From assembly GCA_017515635.1 (NCBI GenBank), contig JAFWFO010000052.1, positions 62,001 through 126,000 on the forward strand: a stretch of DNA of 64,000 bases, written 5' to 3'. The position numbers and the translations under genes were made by a program. Positions 42,155 through 50,323 of the stretch are shown here, piece by piece (the stretch's first letter is position 1; the number at the start of each line of letters is the position of its first letter). The notes under the pieces were generated by a model. It had not been told where the DNA came from. It did not search any database and saw only the letters and a list, made by a program, of their open reading frames with translations. The stretch is from Selenomonadaceae bacterium (lineage in GTDB: Bacteria; Bacillota; Negativicutes; Selenomonadales; Selenomonadaceae).

Positions 42155-42919
42155 TTGAGTTTGAAAGGCAACCGACTGAAAAATTTTATTGCGGCGGGAT
42201 TACTCGGCGCGTTCGCGATTTCGTTCCCCTTGACGGCACATGCGGACGTTAAAAGAATTCACGACCCGAAAGTCGAAGCCAAGTCTATTCAGCGGGAAGA
42301 AAACCGCGTCCCCACATTGCGCGAACAAGTCGAAAAAATTGTTGTCGCGCCCGTCAAAGAAGCTTTTAACATCGACGTACCCGAAACGCCCGTACAGCCG
42401 ACGGTTTCAGTTTCCGACACGTCAATAATCGGCACGCCAATCGCTACGCAAAGTCAATGCGTTAAATATTTGTTGCGCAACAATCCCAATCCGAACTTGC
42501 CAATTTCGGCGGAGCAAATCGTTGCGTATTATTACGAAGAAGGTCGCCGCGAGGGAATTCGTCCCGACGTGGCTTTTTGTCAGGCACTCAAGGAGACGGG
42601 CTTTTTCCGTTACGGCGGAGATGTCGTCCCTGAACAAAATAATTATTGCGGACTCGGCACGACCGGCGGCGGCGTGAAGGGCGAATATTTTGCCACACCG
42701 CAACTCGGCGTTCGTGCGCACATTCAGCACCTGTTGGCGTATTCGTCGACGCGTCGTCCGACAACTCCCGTCGTTGATCCGCGCTACGGTATTGTTCGTC
42801 AAGCTTACGGCTCGCGGACTTTGGGCACGTGGCAAGATTTGAACGGTCGCTGGGCTGTCCCCGGCAATTACTACGGTCAAGAAATTTTATCCATGTTCAG
42901 AGATATTTTGGTTCAGTGA
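42155..42919 (+). CDS. secreted glucosaminidase-domain protein
   Basis: The 254-residue protein has a Sec signal peptide (about 1-30: NRLKNFIAAGLLGAFAISFPLTAHA) and a C-terminal peptidoglycan hydrolase domain of the glucosaminidase type: AYYYEEGRREGIRPDVAFCQALKETGFF with the catalytic-like Glu, NNYCGLGTTGGG, and FATPQLGVRAHIQHLLAYS. It probably cuts cell wall glycan. The linker (about 35-105) is Pro/Val-rich. The start is TTG 42155 after AGAGGTGATT. Confidence 0.85.
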   Translation: MSLKGNRLKNFIAAGLLGAFAISFPLTAHADVKRIHDPKVEAKSIQREENRVPTLREQVEKIVVAPVKEAFNIDVPETPVQPTVSVSDTSIIGTPIATQSQCVKYLLRNNPNPNLPISAEQIVAYYYEEGRREGIRPDVAFCQALKETGFFRYGGDVVPEQNNYCGLGTTGGGVKGEYFATPQLGVRAHIQHLLAYSSTRRPTTPVVDPRYGIVRQAYGSRTLGTWQDLNGRWAVPGNYYGQEILSMFRDILVQ

Positions 42920-42965
42920 GTGCGCTCGGAAAAAATTTTCTTTGAAATTTTGGTGACTCGATACA

Positions 42966-44300
42966 ATGTCTGAAAATAAAATGCAACGCGGCTTGAAAAA
43001 CCGTCATTTGCAAATGATCGCGCTCGGCACTGCGGTCGGCACGGGTCTTTTTTACGGCTCGACGGCGACAATCGCAATGGCGGGTCCTGCAGTCTCGTTG
43101 AGTTATTTAATCGGCGGGATTGTTATTTTTTTGATTGTCCGAATGCTCGGCGAGATGAGCGTTGAAGAGCCGGTAAGCGGTTCCTTCAGCTACTACGCCT
43201 CGAAATATTGGGGAAAATTCCCCGGCTTTCTTGCGGGTTGGAATTACTGGTTTTTGTATATTCTCGTGAGCATGGCGGAACTTTCTGCCGTGTCGATTTA
43301 CTTGGGCTACTGGTTCCCCGATTTGCCGAAATGGGTTGGCGTGCTTGCGTGCCTGATAATTATCACCGCGATTAATTTGGTGACGGTCAGCGCATACGGC
43401 GAAATTGAATTCTGGATGGCGGCGATAAAAATTTCCGCGATTGTCGGAATGATTTTGCTCGGCTCGTGGTACATTTTCAGCGACCCCGATCCGTTTCCCG
43501 AAAATTTTTCAAACCTATGGGACTACGGCGGATTTTTCCCGAACGGCGTCGGCGGAATGATTATGTCGCTTGCTCCCGTGCTGTTCAGTTTCGGCGGCAT
43601 TGAGCTTATCGGAATCACGGCGGGCGAGGCGCAAAATCCCGACAAGACAATTCCCCGCGCAATCAATCAAGTCATCTACCGCATACTGATTTTTTACGTC
43701 GGCACGATGATTGTTTTGATGACGCTTTGGCCGTGGAATGAAGTCGGCAAAGACGCAAGCCCCTTCGTGCAAATTTTCGACAACGCAGGCTTTCCTGCGA
43801 CGGCGAATATTTTAAATTTCGTCGTGCTGACGGCGGCGATAAGCGTTTACAACTCGGCAATTTATTCAAATTCGCGAATGCTTTTCGGTCTGGCGAAATC
43901 GAACAACGCGCCGAAATTTTTCGAGAAACTTTCAAGTCGCGGCGTCCCCGTCAACGGAATTTTGGTTTCGTCGGGAATAACACTTTTGGCGGCGGTGCTG
44001 AATTATCTTTTGCCCGATCAAGTTTTCATGTACATGATGGCAATCGTGACGGGCGCGGTCGTTATCAGCTGGGCTTTGATTGTCATGACGCATTTGAAAT
44101 TCTGCAAGCACTGCGAGACGGCGGGCATTGTCCCGAAATTTAAATCGCTGTTCTATCCCGTCGCGGATTATTTGTGTCTGGCGTTTTTGGCGGGAATTTT
44201 AATCATAATGGCGACAATGGACGACATGCGGCCGGCGGTAATCGTAATGCCGATCTGGATTCTTGCAATTTGGCTGTTCTACAAGTCTAAACGCCGTTAA
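42966..44300 (+). CDS. amino acid permease (AAT/APC family)
   Basis: The 444-residue protein has twelve predicted membrane segments. RGLKNRHLQMIALGTAVGTGLFYGS is the family start, followed by SFSYYASKYWGKFPGFLAGWNYW. The closest types are proton-coupled amino acid symporters such as AroP, ProY or GabP. The substrate is not predictable. The ribosome-binding site (TGGTGA) is weak. It is followed by a terminator. Confidence 0.92.
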   Translation: MSENKMQRGLKNRHLQMIALGTAVGTGLFYGSTATIAMAGPAVSLSYLIGGIVIFLIVRMLGEMSVEEPVSGSFSYYASKYWGKFPGFLAGWNYWFLYILVSMAELSAVSIYLGYWFPDLPKWVGVLACLIIITAINLVTVSAYGEIEFWMAAIKISAIVGMILLGSWYIFSDPDPFPENFSNLWDYGGFFPNGVGGMIMSLAPVLFSFGGIELIGITAGEAQNPDKTIPRAINQVIYRILIFYVGTMIVLMTLWPWNEVGKDASPFVQIFDNAGFPATANILNFVVLTAAISVYNSAIYSNSRMLFGLAKSNNAPKFFEKLSSRGVPVNGILVSSGITLLAAVLNYLLPDQVFMYMMAIVTGAVVISWALIVMTHLKFCKHCETAGIVPKFKSLFYPVADYLCLAFLAGILIIMATMDDMRPAVIVMPIWILAIWLFYKSKRR

Positions 44301-44305
44301 AAAAA

Positions 44306-44332
44306 CATTCCGCATTACGAATTACAATTTAA
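44306..44332. repeat. short heptamer-repeat element (CATTACG/AATTACA type)
   Basis: CATTCCG, CATTACG and AATTACA follow in register after the permease gene, similar to the series at 6955-6992. Confidence 0.45.
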
Positions 44333-44337
44333 ATTTG

Positions 44338-44372
44338 CTCCCCGAAAAATTTTCGCGGGAGTATTTTTTTTC
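44338..44372 (+). terminator. terminator after the amino acid permease
   Basis: CTCCC (44338-44342) pairs with GGGAG (44357-44361) and eight T follow after TA. Confidence 0.75.
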
Positions 44373-44373
44373 G

Positions 44374-44402
44374 TTGACGCCGAAACTTTCTGAAAGTATA
44401 AT
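44374..44402 (+). promoter_or_regulatory. promoter of the sucrose PTS operon
   Basis: TTGACG (44374-44379) and TATAAT (44397-44402) are 17 bases apart. It overlaps the end of the upstream terminator and leaves a leader of about 60 bases before ATG 44472. Confidence 0.75.
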
Positions 44403-44471
44403 CTAAGAAGTTTTATCTTAACGTTCTACATGGGTGTTTTACAAAAATTTTTCAGAAGGGTGTGGTTTTTT

Positions 44472-46409
44472 ATGGCGAAGGACATTCGCATAAGCAGCCC
44501 GCTTAACGGTAAGTTGGTTCCGTTAAATTCAATCAACGACCCCGTTTTCGCGAGCGGCGCAATGGGACGCGGCGTTGCCGTACAAAACCCGAAGGGACAA
44601 GTTTTTTCACCTTTTGACGGCGAAATAACTGTTTTCTTCCCGACGGGACACGCAATCGGTCTCAAATCCAATGACGGCATTGAACTGCTGATTCACGTCG
44701 GCATGGATACCGTCAAGATGAACGGCGAGGGATTCACTCCCAAAGCCGAAGCGGGCGACAAAATCAAACGTGGGCAACTCCTGCTTGAATTCAGCCCCGA
44801 AGCAATTAAAAAAGCGGGCTACGAAACCACGACGCCCGTTGTCGTCACCAACCACGCGGATTACGGCGACATCACCGTTGAGCTTGACGGACAGTCGATC
44901 ACGGCGAAAGCGGCGGCTGATGAAGGCGGCGGCGGTGCCGTTGCTCTTGAAAAAGACGCGGACGATTCGCAATATGACGGTTTGCCGGACGAAGAGCGCG
45001 TTGCGAAACTCATCATGAAATATGTCGGCGGTCCCGACAACGTTCGCACGGCTGAGCACTGCGCCACGCGTCTTCGCTTGATTGTCAACGACAAGTCCAA
45101 AATCCAAGAAAAGAAAGTCGAAAACATCGAAGGCGTCAAAGGTCAATTCTTCGCGGCTCAACAATATCAGATTATCTGCGGCACGGGTTTTGTCGACAAG
45201 GTCACCGAAGAATTTATCAAGTTGAAACCGTCACTGGCGGGCGGCGGCGGTAAAGAAGCTGCTTATGCCGAAATGAGCTTGATGCAGAAAATCTCCCGCA
45301 CGTTGGGCGACGTTTTTGTTCCGATTATCCCCGTCCTCGTCGCAACAGGTTTGTTCATGGGCGTTCGCGGTTTGTTGACTTCAGAGCAACTGGGAATGAC
45401 ATGGGATAGTACCTTCCTTTTGATGACTTGTGTTTTGACTGATACGGCGTTTGCATTCCTGCCCGCGTTGGTCTGTTGGTCAACAATGAATAAATTCGGC
45501 GGTACGGCAGTTATCGGTATCGTTCTCGGTTTGATGCTCGTCTTCCCCGGTTTGCCTAATGCTTACGTCGTCGGCGGCGCGGCACAAGAACTTGCCGATA
45601 AAGGTATCACATGGGTCGAAGCGTATTCAATGCCCGAATTCCAAGGTAAAGTTCCGATTCCTCTCGATTTGGGATTCGTAACAATTCCGCTCGTCGGTTA
45701 TCAAGGCTCGGTTCTCCCCGCACTTGTTTTGGGTATCTTCGCCGCCAAGTTCCAGCAATGGTTGAAAACTTTCATCCCCGACATGATTGACTTGATCGTT
45801 ACCCCGTTCTTGACGCTCACCGTTTCGATGATTCTCGGTTTCCTCGTTGTCGGTCCGATCATGCACGGTCTTGAATCAATCGTCTTCGGTGCGGTTCAAA
45901 GCTTCTTGACGATTCCGATTATCGGCGGTCTGATTATCGGCGGTTTGCAACAGGTCATCGTTATTTTCGGTGTCCACCACGTTTTCAGCGCGTTGGAAAT
46001 TTTCTTGCTCTCAACGCAACATTCCGACCCGTTCAACGCGATTATCACCTGCGCGACGATTGCTCAGGGCGGTGCGGCTTTGGCAGTTTCGCTCAAAACG
46101 CAAGACCCGCGTAAACGTGCGCTGTACATCTCCTCGACGGTTCCCGCATTCTTGGGCATCACTGAGCCGGCTATCTTCGGTATCAACCTGCGCCTCATGA
46201 AACCGTTTATCTTCGGTTGCTGCGGCGGTGCAGTCGGCGGTGCAATCTCCAGCTTCCTCGGCTTGGCAGGTACCGGCATGGGTATCACGGTTCTGCCCGG
46301 TATGCTCCTTTACATGAACGGACAAATTGTCCCATACATCATCGTCAACTTGATTGCATGTGCAGTCGGTTTCGCTTTGACATACACACTGTTTAAGCAC
46401 GACGAATAA
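44472..46409 (+). CDS. PTS transporter subunit EIIABC, sucrose-type
   Basis: The 645-residue protein fuses three PTS domains in the order A-B-C. EIIA-Glc-like: phosphorylated His in LLIHVGMDTVKM (near residue 74). EIIB: phosphorylated Cys in AEHCATRLRLIV (near 197). EIIC: about ten membrane segments with GVHHVFSALE and FLGITEPAIFGI. It imports and phosphorylates a glucose-family sugar; the GH32 gene downstream points to sucrose. BCA is the order I know best in this family. ATG 44472 is preceded by AGAAGGGTG; ATG 44430 is possible but lacks such a site. Confidence 0.9.
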   Translation: MAKDIRISSPLNGKLVPLNSINDPVFASGAMGRGVAVQNPKGQVFSPFDGEITVFFPTGHAIGLKSNDGIELLIHVGMDTVKMNGEGFTPKAEAGDKIKRGQLLLEFSPEAIKKAGYETTTPVVVTNHADYGDITVELDGQSITAKAAADEGGGGAVALEKDADDSQYDGLPDEERVAKLIMKYVGGPDNVRTAEHCATRLRLIVNDKSKIQEKKVENIEGVKGQFFAAQQYQIICGTGFVDKVTEEFIKLKPSLAGGGGKEAAYAEMSLMQKISRTLGDVFVPIIPVLVATGLFMGVRGLLTSEQLGMTWDSTFLLMTCVLTDTAFAFLPALVCWSTMNKFGGTAVIGIVLGLMLVFPGLPNAYVVGGAAQELADKGITWVEAYSMPEFQGKVPIPLDLGFVTIPLVGYQGSVLPALVLGIFAAKFQQWLKTFIPDMIDLIVTPFLTLTVSMILGFLVVGPIMHGLESIVFGAVQSFLTIPIIGGLIIGGLQQVIVIFGVHHVFSALEIFLLSTQHSDPFNAIITCATIAQGGAALAVSLKTQDPRKRALYISSTVPAFLGITEPAIFGINLRLMKPFIFGCCGGAVGGAISSFLGLAGTGMGITVLPGMLLYMNGQIVPYIIVNLIACAVGFALTYTLFKHDE

Positions 46410-46460
46410 TTTCTTCGGCTCATCTTCGATTCTTTGAAAAAATTGCCGCGCTCAATTCAG

Positions 46461-46530
46461 TTAGGAATTTGGAATGAGGAGTGAGGAGTGAAAAAATAAT
46501 TCCTAACTCCTAATTCCTAACTCCTAATTG
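46461..46530. repeat. heptamer-repeat hairpin element (GAGGAGT/CCTAACT type)
   Basis: AGTTAGGAATTTGGAATGAGG and GAGTGAGGAGTG face TTCCTAACTCCTAATTCC and CTAACTCCTAATTG across about 9 bases. It lies inside the sucrose operon between the PTS gene and the first tail-anchored protein. Confidence 0.8.
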
Positions 46531-46575
46531 ATAAAAGGGCGCGGCTGTTTTTAAATAAGCTCGGAGGTGACGGCA

Positions 46576-46758
46576 ATGACGCAAGAAGAATTCCGAGCCG
46601 AAATGCGCGAACGCGACAGGCAACGTGCGGAAGACATGCGCGAAATTCGGGCAAGCCTAAGCGATATGGGCAAGCACGTTCGCAATCTGGCAATAACTTC
46701 GATGGCGGCTATCGGCGCGATGGGCGTCACGGTCATAATTTCACTGTTGCGAAATTAG
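46576..46758 (+). CDS. small tail-anchored coiled-coil protein
   Basis: The 60-residue protein begins MTQEEFRAEMRERDRQRAED, a charged helix, and ends in a membrane segment (ITSMAAIGAMGVTVIISLL). The last about 30 residues (DMGKHVRNLAITSMAAIGAM) are the same as in the next gene except for one or two positions, so the pair is a recent duplication. GGAGGTG lies 6 bases before the ATG. The function is unknown. Confidence 0.75.
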   Translation: MTQEEFRAEMRERDRQRAEDMREIRASLSDMGKHVRNLAITSMAAIGAMGVTVIISLLRN

Positions 46759-46774
46759 CGCGGGGGTGATTATC

Positions 46775-47035
46775 GTGACGGAGCAAGAACAAATCAACAA
46801 TGAAGTCCAAATGAAATTGGCACTTCAAGACGCGAAGTTTAATCAGTTCATGCAAGAGATGCGTGACCGCGATAATCAGCGGGCGGAAGACATTCGCGAA
46901 ATTCGTACAAGCATAGCCAACATGCAAAATAACATTAACGACATGGGCAAGCACGTTCGCAATCTGGCAATAACTTCGATGGCGGCTATCGGCGCGATGG
47001 TCGTCACGGTTATCATTTCGTTGTTGAGAAACTGA
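46775..47035 (+). CDS. small tail-anchored coiled-coil protein, paralog
   Basis: The 86-residue protein begins MTEQEQINNEVQMKLALQDAKF, with the same MTEQEQIN start as the 128-residue protein at 29675, has a coiled coil to about residue 60 and ends in the membrane segment AITSMAAIGAMVVTVIISLL. GTG 46775 follows GGGGGTGA by 5 bases. It sits between the sucrose PTS gene and the GH32 gene, so it is probably co-transcribed with them. Confidence 0.75.
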   Translation: MTEQEQINNEVQMKLALQDAKFNQFMQEMRDRDNQRAEDIREIRTSIANMQNNINDMGKHVRNLAITSMAAIGAMVVTVIISLLRN

Positions 47036-47048
47036 AGGAGGAATTTTC

Positions 47049-48602
47049 ATGGCAAAAAAATCCGGCGAAAACTTGGAAGAAATCAAAAAACGGTTTAACA
47101 AGCAAGAAGTCGACGCTCGTGTTCGTGAGGCAATCGCTAATCGCGGACGCTGGCATAACAAATTCCACGTCGACGCGCCGTATTCGCTCATCAGCGACCC
47201 GAACGGCTTGTGTCAATGCAACGGCACTTACCACATTTTCTGTCAGTGGAACCCCACGCCGATAGCGCAGAACTGGCACAAAAATAAATCGTGGATGCAC
47301 ACCGCGACGAAAGATTTCGTTCATTACACAATGCCCGAACTGTCGCTGTGGCCGCGTGACATTCACGACAAAGACGGTTGCCACTCCGGTTGCGGTTTCG
47401 TCGAAGACGGCAAAGTCCGCGTTTTCTACACCGCCAATTCCCGCGACGAAGATTATCAACGCACGGTTGCTCAACGTTTCGGCACCATGCTGGAAGACGG
47501 CTCCATTCGCTTGGACGACATTCAAGTTTACGGCAACCCCGAAGGTTACACCGCGCATTTCAGAGATCCGAATTTCTTCTATCGCAACGGCGTTCGCTAC
47601 TTCGCAATGGCGGCACAACGCATGAGTGACCCCGCAAAAAGTTCACGTCCGACCAACGGCGCAGTCCTTATCTACAAGGAAAAACCCGAAGGCGGCTGGG
47701 AACTGCTCGGCGAAGTCAAAACCGATTACTACGATTTCGGCTACATGTGGGAATGCCCGAACCTCATGCAGTTTGAAGATATGGACGTTCTGATTGTCTG
47801 CCCGCAAGGCGTTCATCATGAAGAATTGAAATATCAAAATCACTGCCTCGCCGGCTATTTCATCGGACATTTCTCCGTTGACAGCCTCGACATGATTCAC
47901 GGCAAATTCCACGAACTCGACAAGGGCTTCGATTTCTATTCGCCGCAAATTATCGCCAACGAAGCGCGCCATATTTTAATCGGCTGGATTGGTATGCCCG
48001 ACCTCACCGATACCGTCGAATCCGCACAAGACGGCTGGTTGTACACTTTGACAATGCCGCGTGAATTGACGATTCATCAAGGCAAAGTCCGCAGTCAGCC
48101 CGTCGAAGAAATGAAAGCTCTGCGCAAAGAACGCACCGATGTCGACGTTTCCAACGCTCAAAACACTCCGATTAATTTGCCCGAAGCCTCCGAATCCGAA
48201 ATTAATCTCACGTTCGGCGATGCGCGTCAAATCGAAATCAACGTTAAATGGGGCGCGGAAAAATTCGTCATGAAGTACGACCGCAACAGACAAATCATGA
48301 CGCTCGACCGCAACAGCATGAAACTCGGCGGCAAAGGAATTCGCCCGTTCAATGACGGCAAAAACACCGACGTTAATATCGGCGTTCGCAATTTCAAACT
48401 CTTCGCGAATCAAAATCTTAACTTCCGCCTGTTCGTCGACAAATCTGCCATTGAACTTTTCTTGCAGGACGGCGAGGAAGCTTGCAGTTTGCTGATTTAT
48501 CCCGAAGAGGACATTGCGCCTGTGCTCGAAATTTCCGGCGACAAACCGCTCCGGAGAATCAGCGGCAAAGTCTGGGCACTCGACGAAATTAAATACGAAT
48601 AA
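47049..48602 (+). CDS. glycoside hydrolase family 32 (sucrose-6-phosphate hydrolase-type)
   Basis: The 517-residue protein has the GH32 catalytic triad: nucleophile Asp in SLISDPNGLC (near residue 55), Asp in AHFRDPNFF (transition-state stabiliser) and acid/base Glu in MWECPNLMQ. The N-terminal beta-propeller is followed by a C-terminal beta sandwich (FRLFVDKSAIELFLQDGEEACS). It lacks a signal peptide, which fits hydrolysis of imported sucrose 6-phosphate in the cytosol. AAGGAGG precedes the ATG. It closes the operon. Confidence 0.92.
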   Translation: MAKKSGENLEEIKKRFNKQEVDARVREAIANRGRWHNKFHVDAPYSLISDPNGLCQCNGTYHIFCQWNPTPIAQNWHKNKSWMHTATKDFVHYTMPELSLWPRDIHDKDGCHSGCGFVEDGKVRVFYTANSRDEDYQRTVAQRFGTMLEDGSIRLDDIQVYGNPEGYTAHFRDPNFFYRNGVRYFAMAAQRMSDPAKSSRPTNGAVLIYKEKPEGGWELLGEVKTDYYDFGYMWECPNLMQFEDMDVLIVCPQGVHHEELKYQNHCLAGYFIGHFSVDSLDMIHGKFHELDKGFDFYSPQIIANEARHILIGWIGMPDLTDTVESAQDGWLYTLTMPRELTIHQGKVRSQPVEEMKALRKERTDVDVSNAQNTPINLPEASESEINLTFGDARQIEINVKWGAEKFVMKYDRNRQIMTLDRNSMKLGGKGIRPFNDGKNTDVNIGVRNFKLFANQNLNFRLFVDKSAIELFLQDGEEACSLLIYPEEDIAPVLEISGDKPLRRISGKVWALDEIKYE

Positions 48603-48630
48603 AATTTCTTGACTGAATAAAAATTTTTCG

Positions 48631-48659
48631 TCCCCGTCAACGTGGCGGGGATTTTTTTG
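48631..48659 (+). terminator. terminator of the sucrose operon
   Basis: CCCCG (48632-48636) and CGGGG (48646-48650) form the stem and seven T follow. Confidence 0.85.
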
Positions 48660-48689
48660 TTGACCGAAAAAATTTTTCTGTGATATTAT
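48660..48689 (+). promoter_or_regulatory. predicted promoter of the gutM-like gene
   Basis: TTGACC (48660-48665) and TATTAT (48684-48689) are 18 bases apart, 34 bases before the ATG. Confidence 0.55.
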
Positions 48690-48722
48690 TTCGGGCAAGT
48701 CATACGATAGGAGGCATTTTTA

Positions 48723-49130
48723 ATGACGATAAGCGATTGCCTGGCAGTTTTGTTCGGGCTGATGTTATTGCAACTTTTGGGCACGCACCTGCAGATTAAA
48801 AATTATCGCAAGACCGTTCATAAACTTCACAAGCTCGGAAATTTGGGCGTCGGCTCGAACAGACAACGACTCGGCGCGGGTTCCGTCGTGATTATTTCCT
48901 GCAAGTCGGACGGCACGATAACCGGCGGCGAAGAAATGCGCGGCTTTACGATTTTCAGCGGCTTCAAAGAAATTCCGAACATTATCGGCAAAACGATTTA
49001 CGATTTGAAGTCGGAATACTCTTCTTTGCCCGACAAGCAACGAAAAACTTTCAAGGCGCATTTGCAGGCGATTGAGGCTTTGGAAACTCGCTTGCACAAT
49101 GACGCGGCGAAATTATCCGAAGCAAAATAA
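48723..49130 (+). CDS. GutM-family (glucitol operon activator-like) protein
   Basis: The 135-residue protein starts with one membrane segment (about 5-22) and has the GutM pattern QIKNYRKTVHKLHKLGNLGVGSNRQRLG, then VVIISCKSDGTITGGEEMRGFTIFSGFKEIP. In enteric bacteria GutM activates the glucitol operon, but family members are also found alone. AGGAGG precedes the ATG. A PRD regulator of the MtlR type is encoded 4 kb away; no glucitol PTS genes are in the window. Confidence 0.82.
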   Translation: MTISDCLAVLFGLMLLQLLGTHLQIKNYRKTVHKLHKLGNLGVGSNRQRLGAGSVVIISCKSDGTITGGEEMRGFTIFSGFKEIPNIIGKTIYDLKSEYSSLPDKQRKTFKAHLQAIEALETRLHNDAAKLSEAK

Positions 49131-49170
49131 TTTTTTAGCCGTCAAAAATTTTTCGCGGGGAGGTTATGTC

Positions 49171-50250
49171 ATGAAGGCGTTAAAATTTTTCTTGCGCATG
49201 TGGGGCTTTATCGTCGGTATGCTTTTGACTTTCGCGGCGTTGCCGGTCGGCGGCGAATGTCGTGCGCAACCTGACGATATTCGTTCCGCGTTTATCGAGG
49301 AGCTTGGCAAAGAAGACAAGGCAATTTACGTCATCGGACACACCTGCCCCGACAGCGACACGGTTTGTTCCGCCATTGCCTACGCGAACTTGAAGCAAAA
49401 ACTCAATGTCAAATGCGAGGCTCGAATTTCTGGCGCGCTCAATCGTGAGAGCGAATTTATTCTGAAATATTTCGACGTGCCCGCGCCGCCCGTGCTGGAA
49501 AGTGCCGTCGGTCAAAATATTATTCTCGTCGACCACAACGTCGCGTCGCAGGCAGTCAACGGCATTGACGAAGCGAACATTTTGGAGATTGTCGATCATC
49601 ATAATTTGTTCGGCGACATCAAATCGAATTCGCCCGTCTTTTATCTGCGAATGCCCGTCGGTTGCACGGCGACCATTGTCCGCATGTGTTATCGCAACGG
49701 AAATGTTGCCGTCGATAAAAAAATGGCGGGGCTTATGTTCGCGGCGATTCTTTCGGACACGGACAATTTGCGTTCCGCGACAACGACGAGTTTGGACAGA
49801 CAGGCGGCTGACGAATTGCAAAAACTTGCCGAGATTGACGACCGCACGAAATTTTTTCTGGACATGGAACGCGAATTCACCGACTACGCGGGCATGACCG
49901 AACGCGAAATTATTTTCACGGATTTTAAAACTTTCGACGCGGGCGGAATTAAATGCGGTTATTCGACGGTGGCGACGCTTGACGCCGTGGCTCGCGACAA
50001 AATGTCTGCGCGGCTTAACGACTTCATGACGAAAAATTTTTCCGACACGGGACTTGAAATGTTTTTCGTCAAGGTGCACGAGATTGAAAATTACACGGCG
50101 GAAATGTTGGCGTTCGGAAATCAAGCGCGGGAAATTTTGGCGGCAGCTTTGAACTTAGACGCGGACAATTTATTTTTGCCGGTGAATGTCCCGAACAAAA
50201 AAATCGCCCGTGCAATTTCGTCAACCGTCGAAACTTCGCGGGCGGCGTGA
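49171..50250 (+). CDS. exported DHH-family phosphatase, related to manganese pyrophosphatase
   Basis: The 359-residue protein has the family II pyrophosphatase / DHH motifs: GHTCPDSDTVCSAIAYA, ILVDHN, EIVDHHNLFGD and ILSDTDNLRS, with a DHHA2-type C terminus. The first about 33 residues (FFLRMWGFIVGMLLTFAALPVGGECRA) form a signal peptide or membrane anchor, whereas family II pyrophosphatases are cytosolic. The C-terminal substrate motif, RKKQVVP-like in the enzymes I know, reads VNVPNKKIARAI. So the reaction may differ from PPi hydrolysis. ATG 49171 follows GGGGAGG. Confidence 0.82.
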   Translation: MKALKFFLRMWGFIVGMLLTFAALPVGGECRAQPDDIRSAFIEELGKEDKAIYVIGHTCPDSDTVCSAIAYANLKQKLNVKCEARISGALNRESEFILKYFDVPAPPVLESAVGQNIILVDHNVASQAVNGIDEANILEIVDHHNLFGDIKSNSPVFYLRMPVGCTATIVRMCYRNGNVAVDKKMAGLMFAAILSDTDNLRSATTTSLDRQAADELQKLAEIDDRTKFFLDMEREFTDYAGMTEREIIFTDFKTFDAGGIKCGYSTVATLDAVARDKMSARLNDFMTKNFSDTGLEMFFVKVHEIENYTAEMLAFGNQAREILAAALNLDADNLFLPVNVPNKKIARAISSTVETSRAA

Positions 50251-50323
50251 ATACCTTGATGAGAAACTCTAATATTCGTTACTTCCATTATACATGGACG
50301 ATTAATTTTCGGAGGGAATTTTT

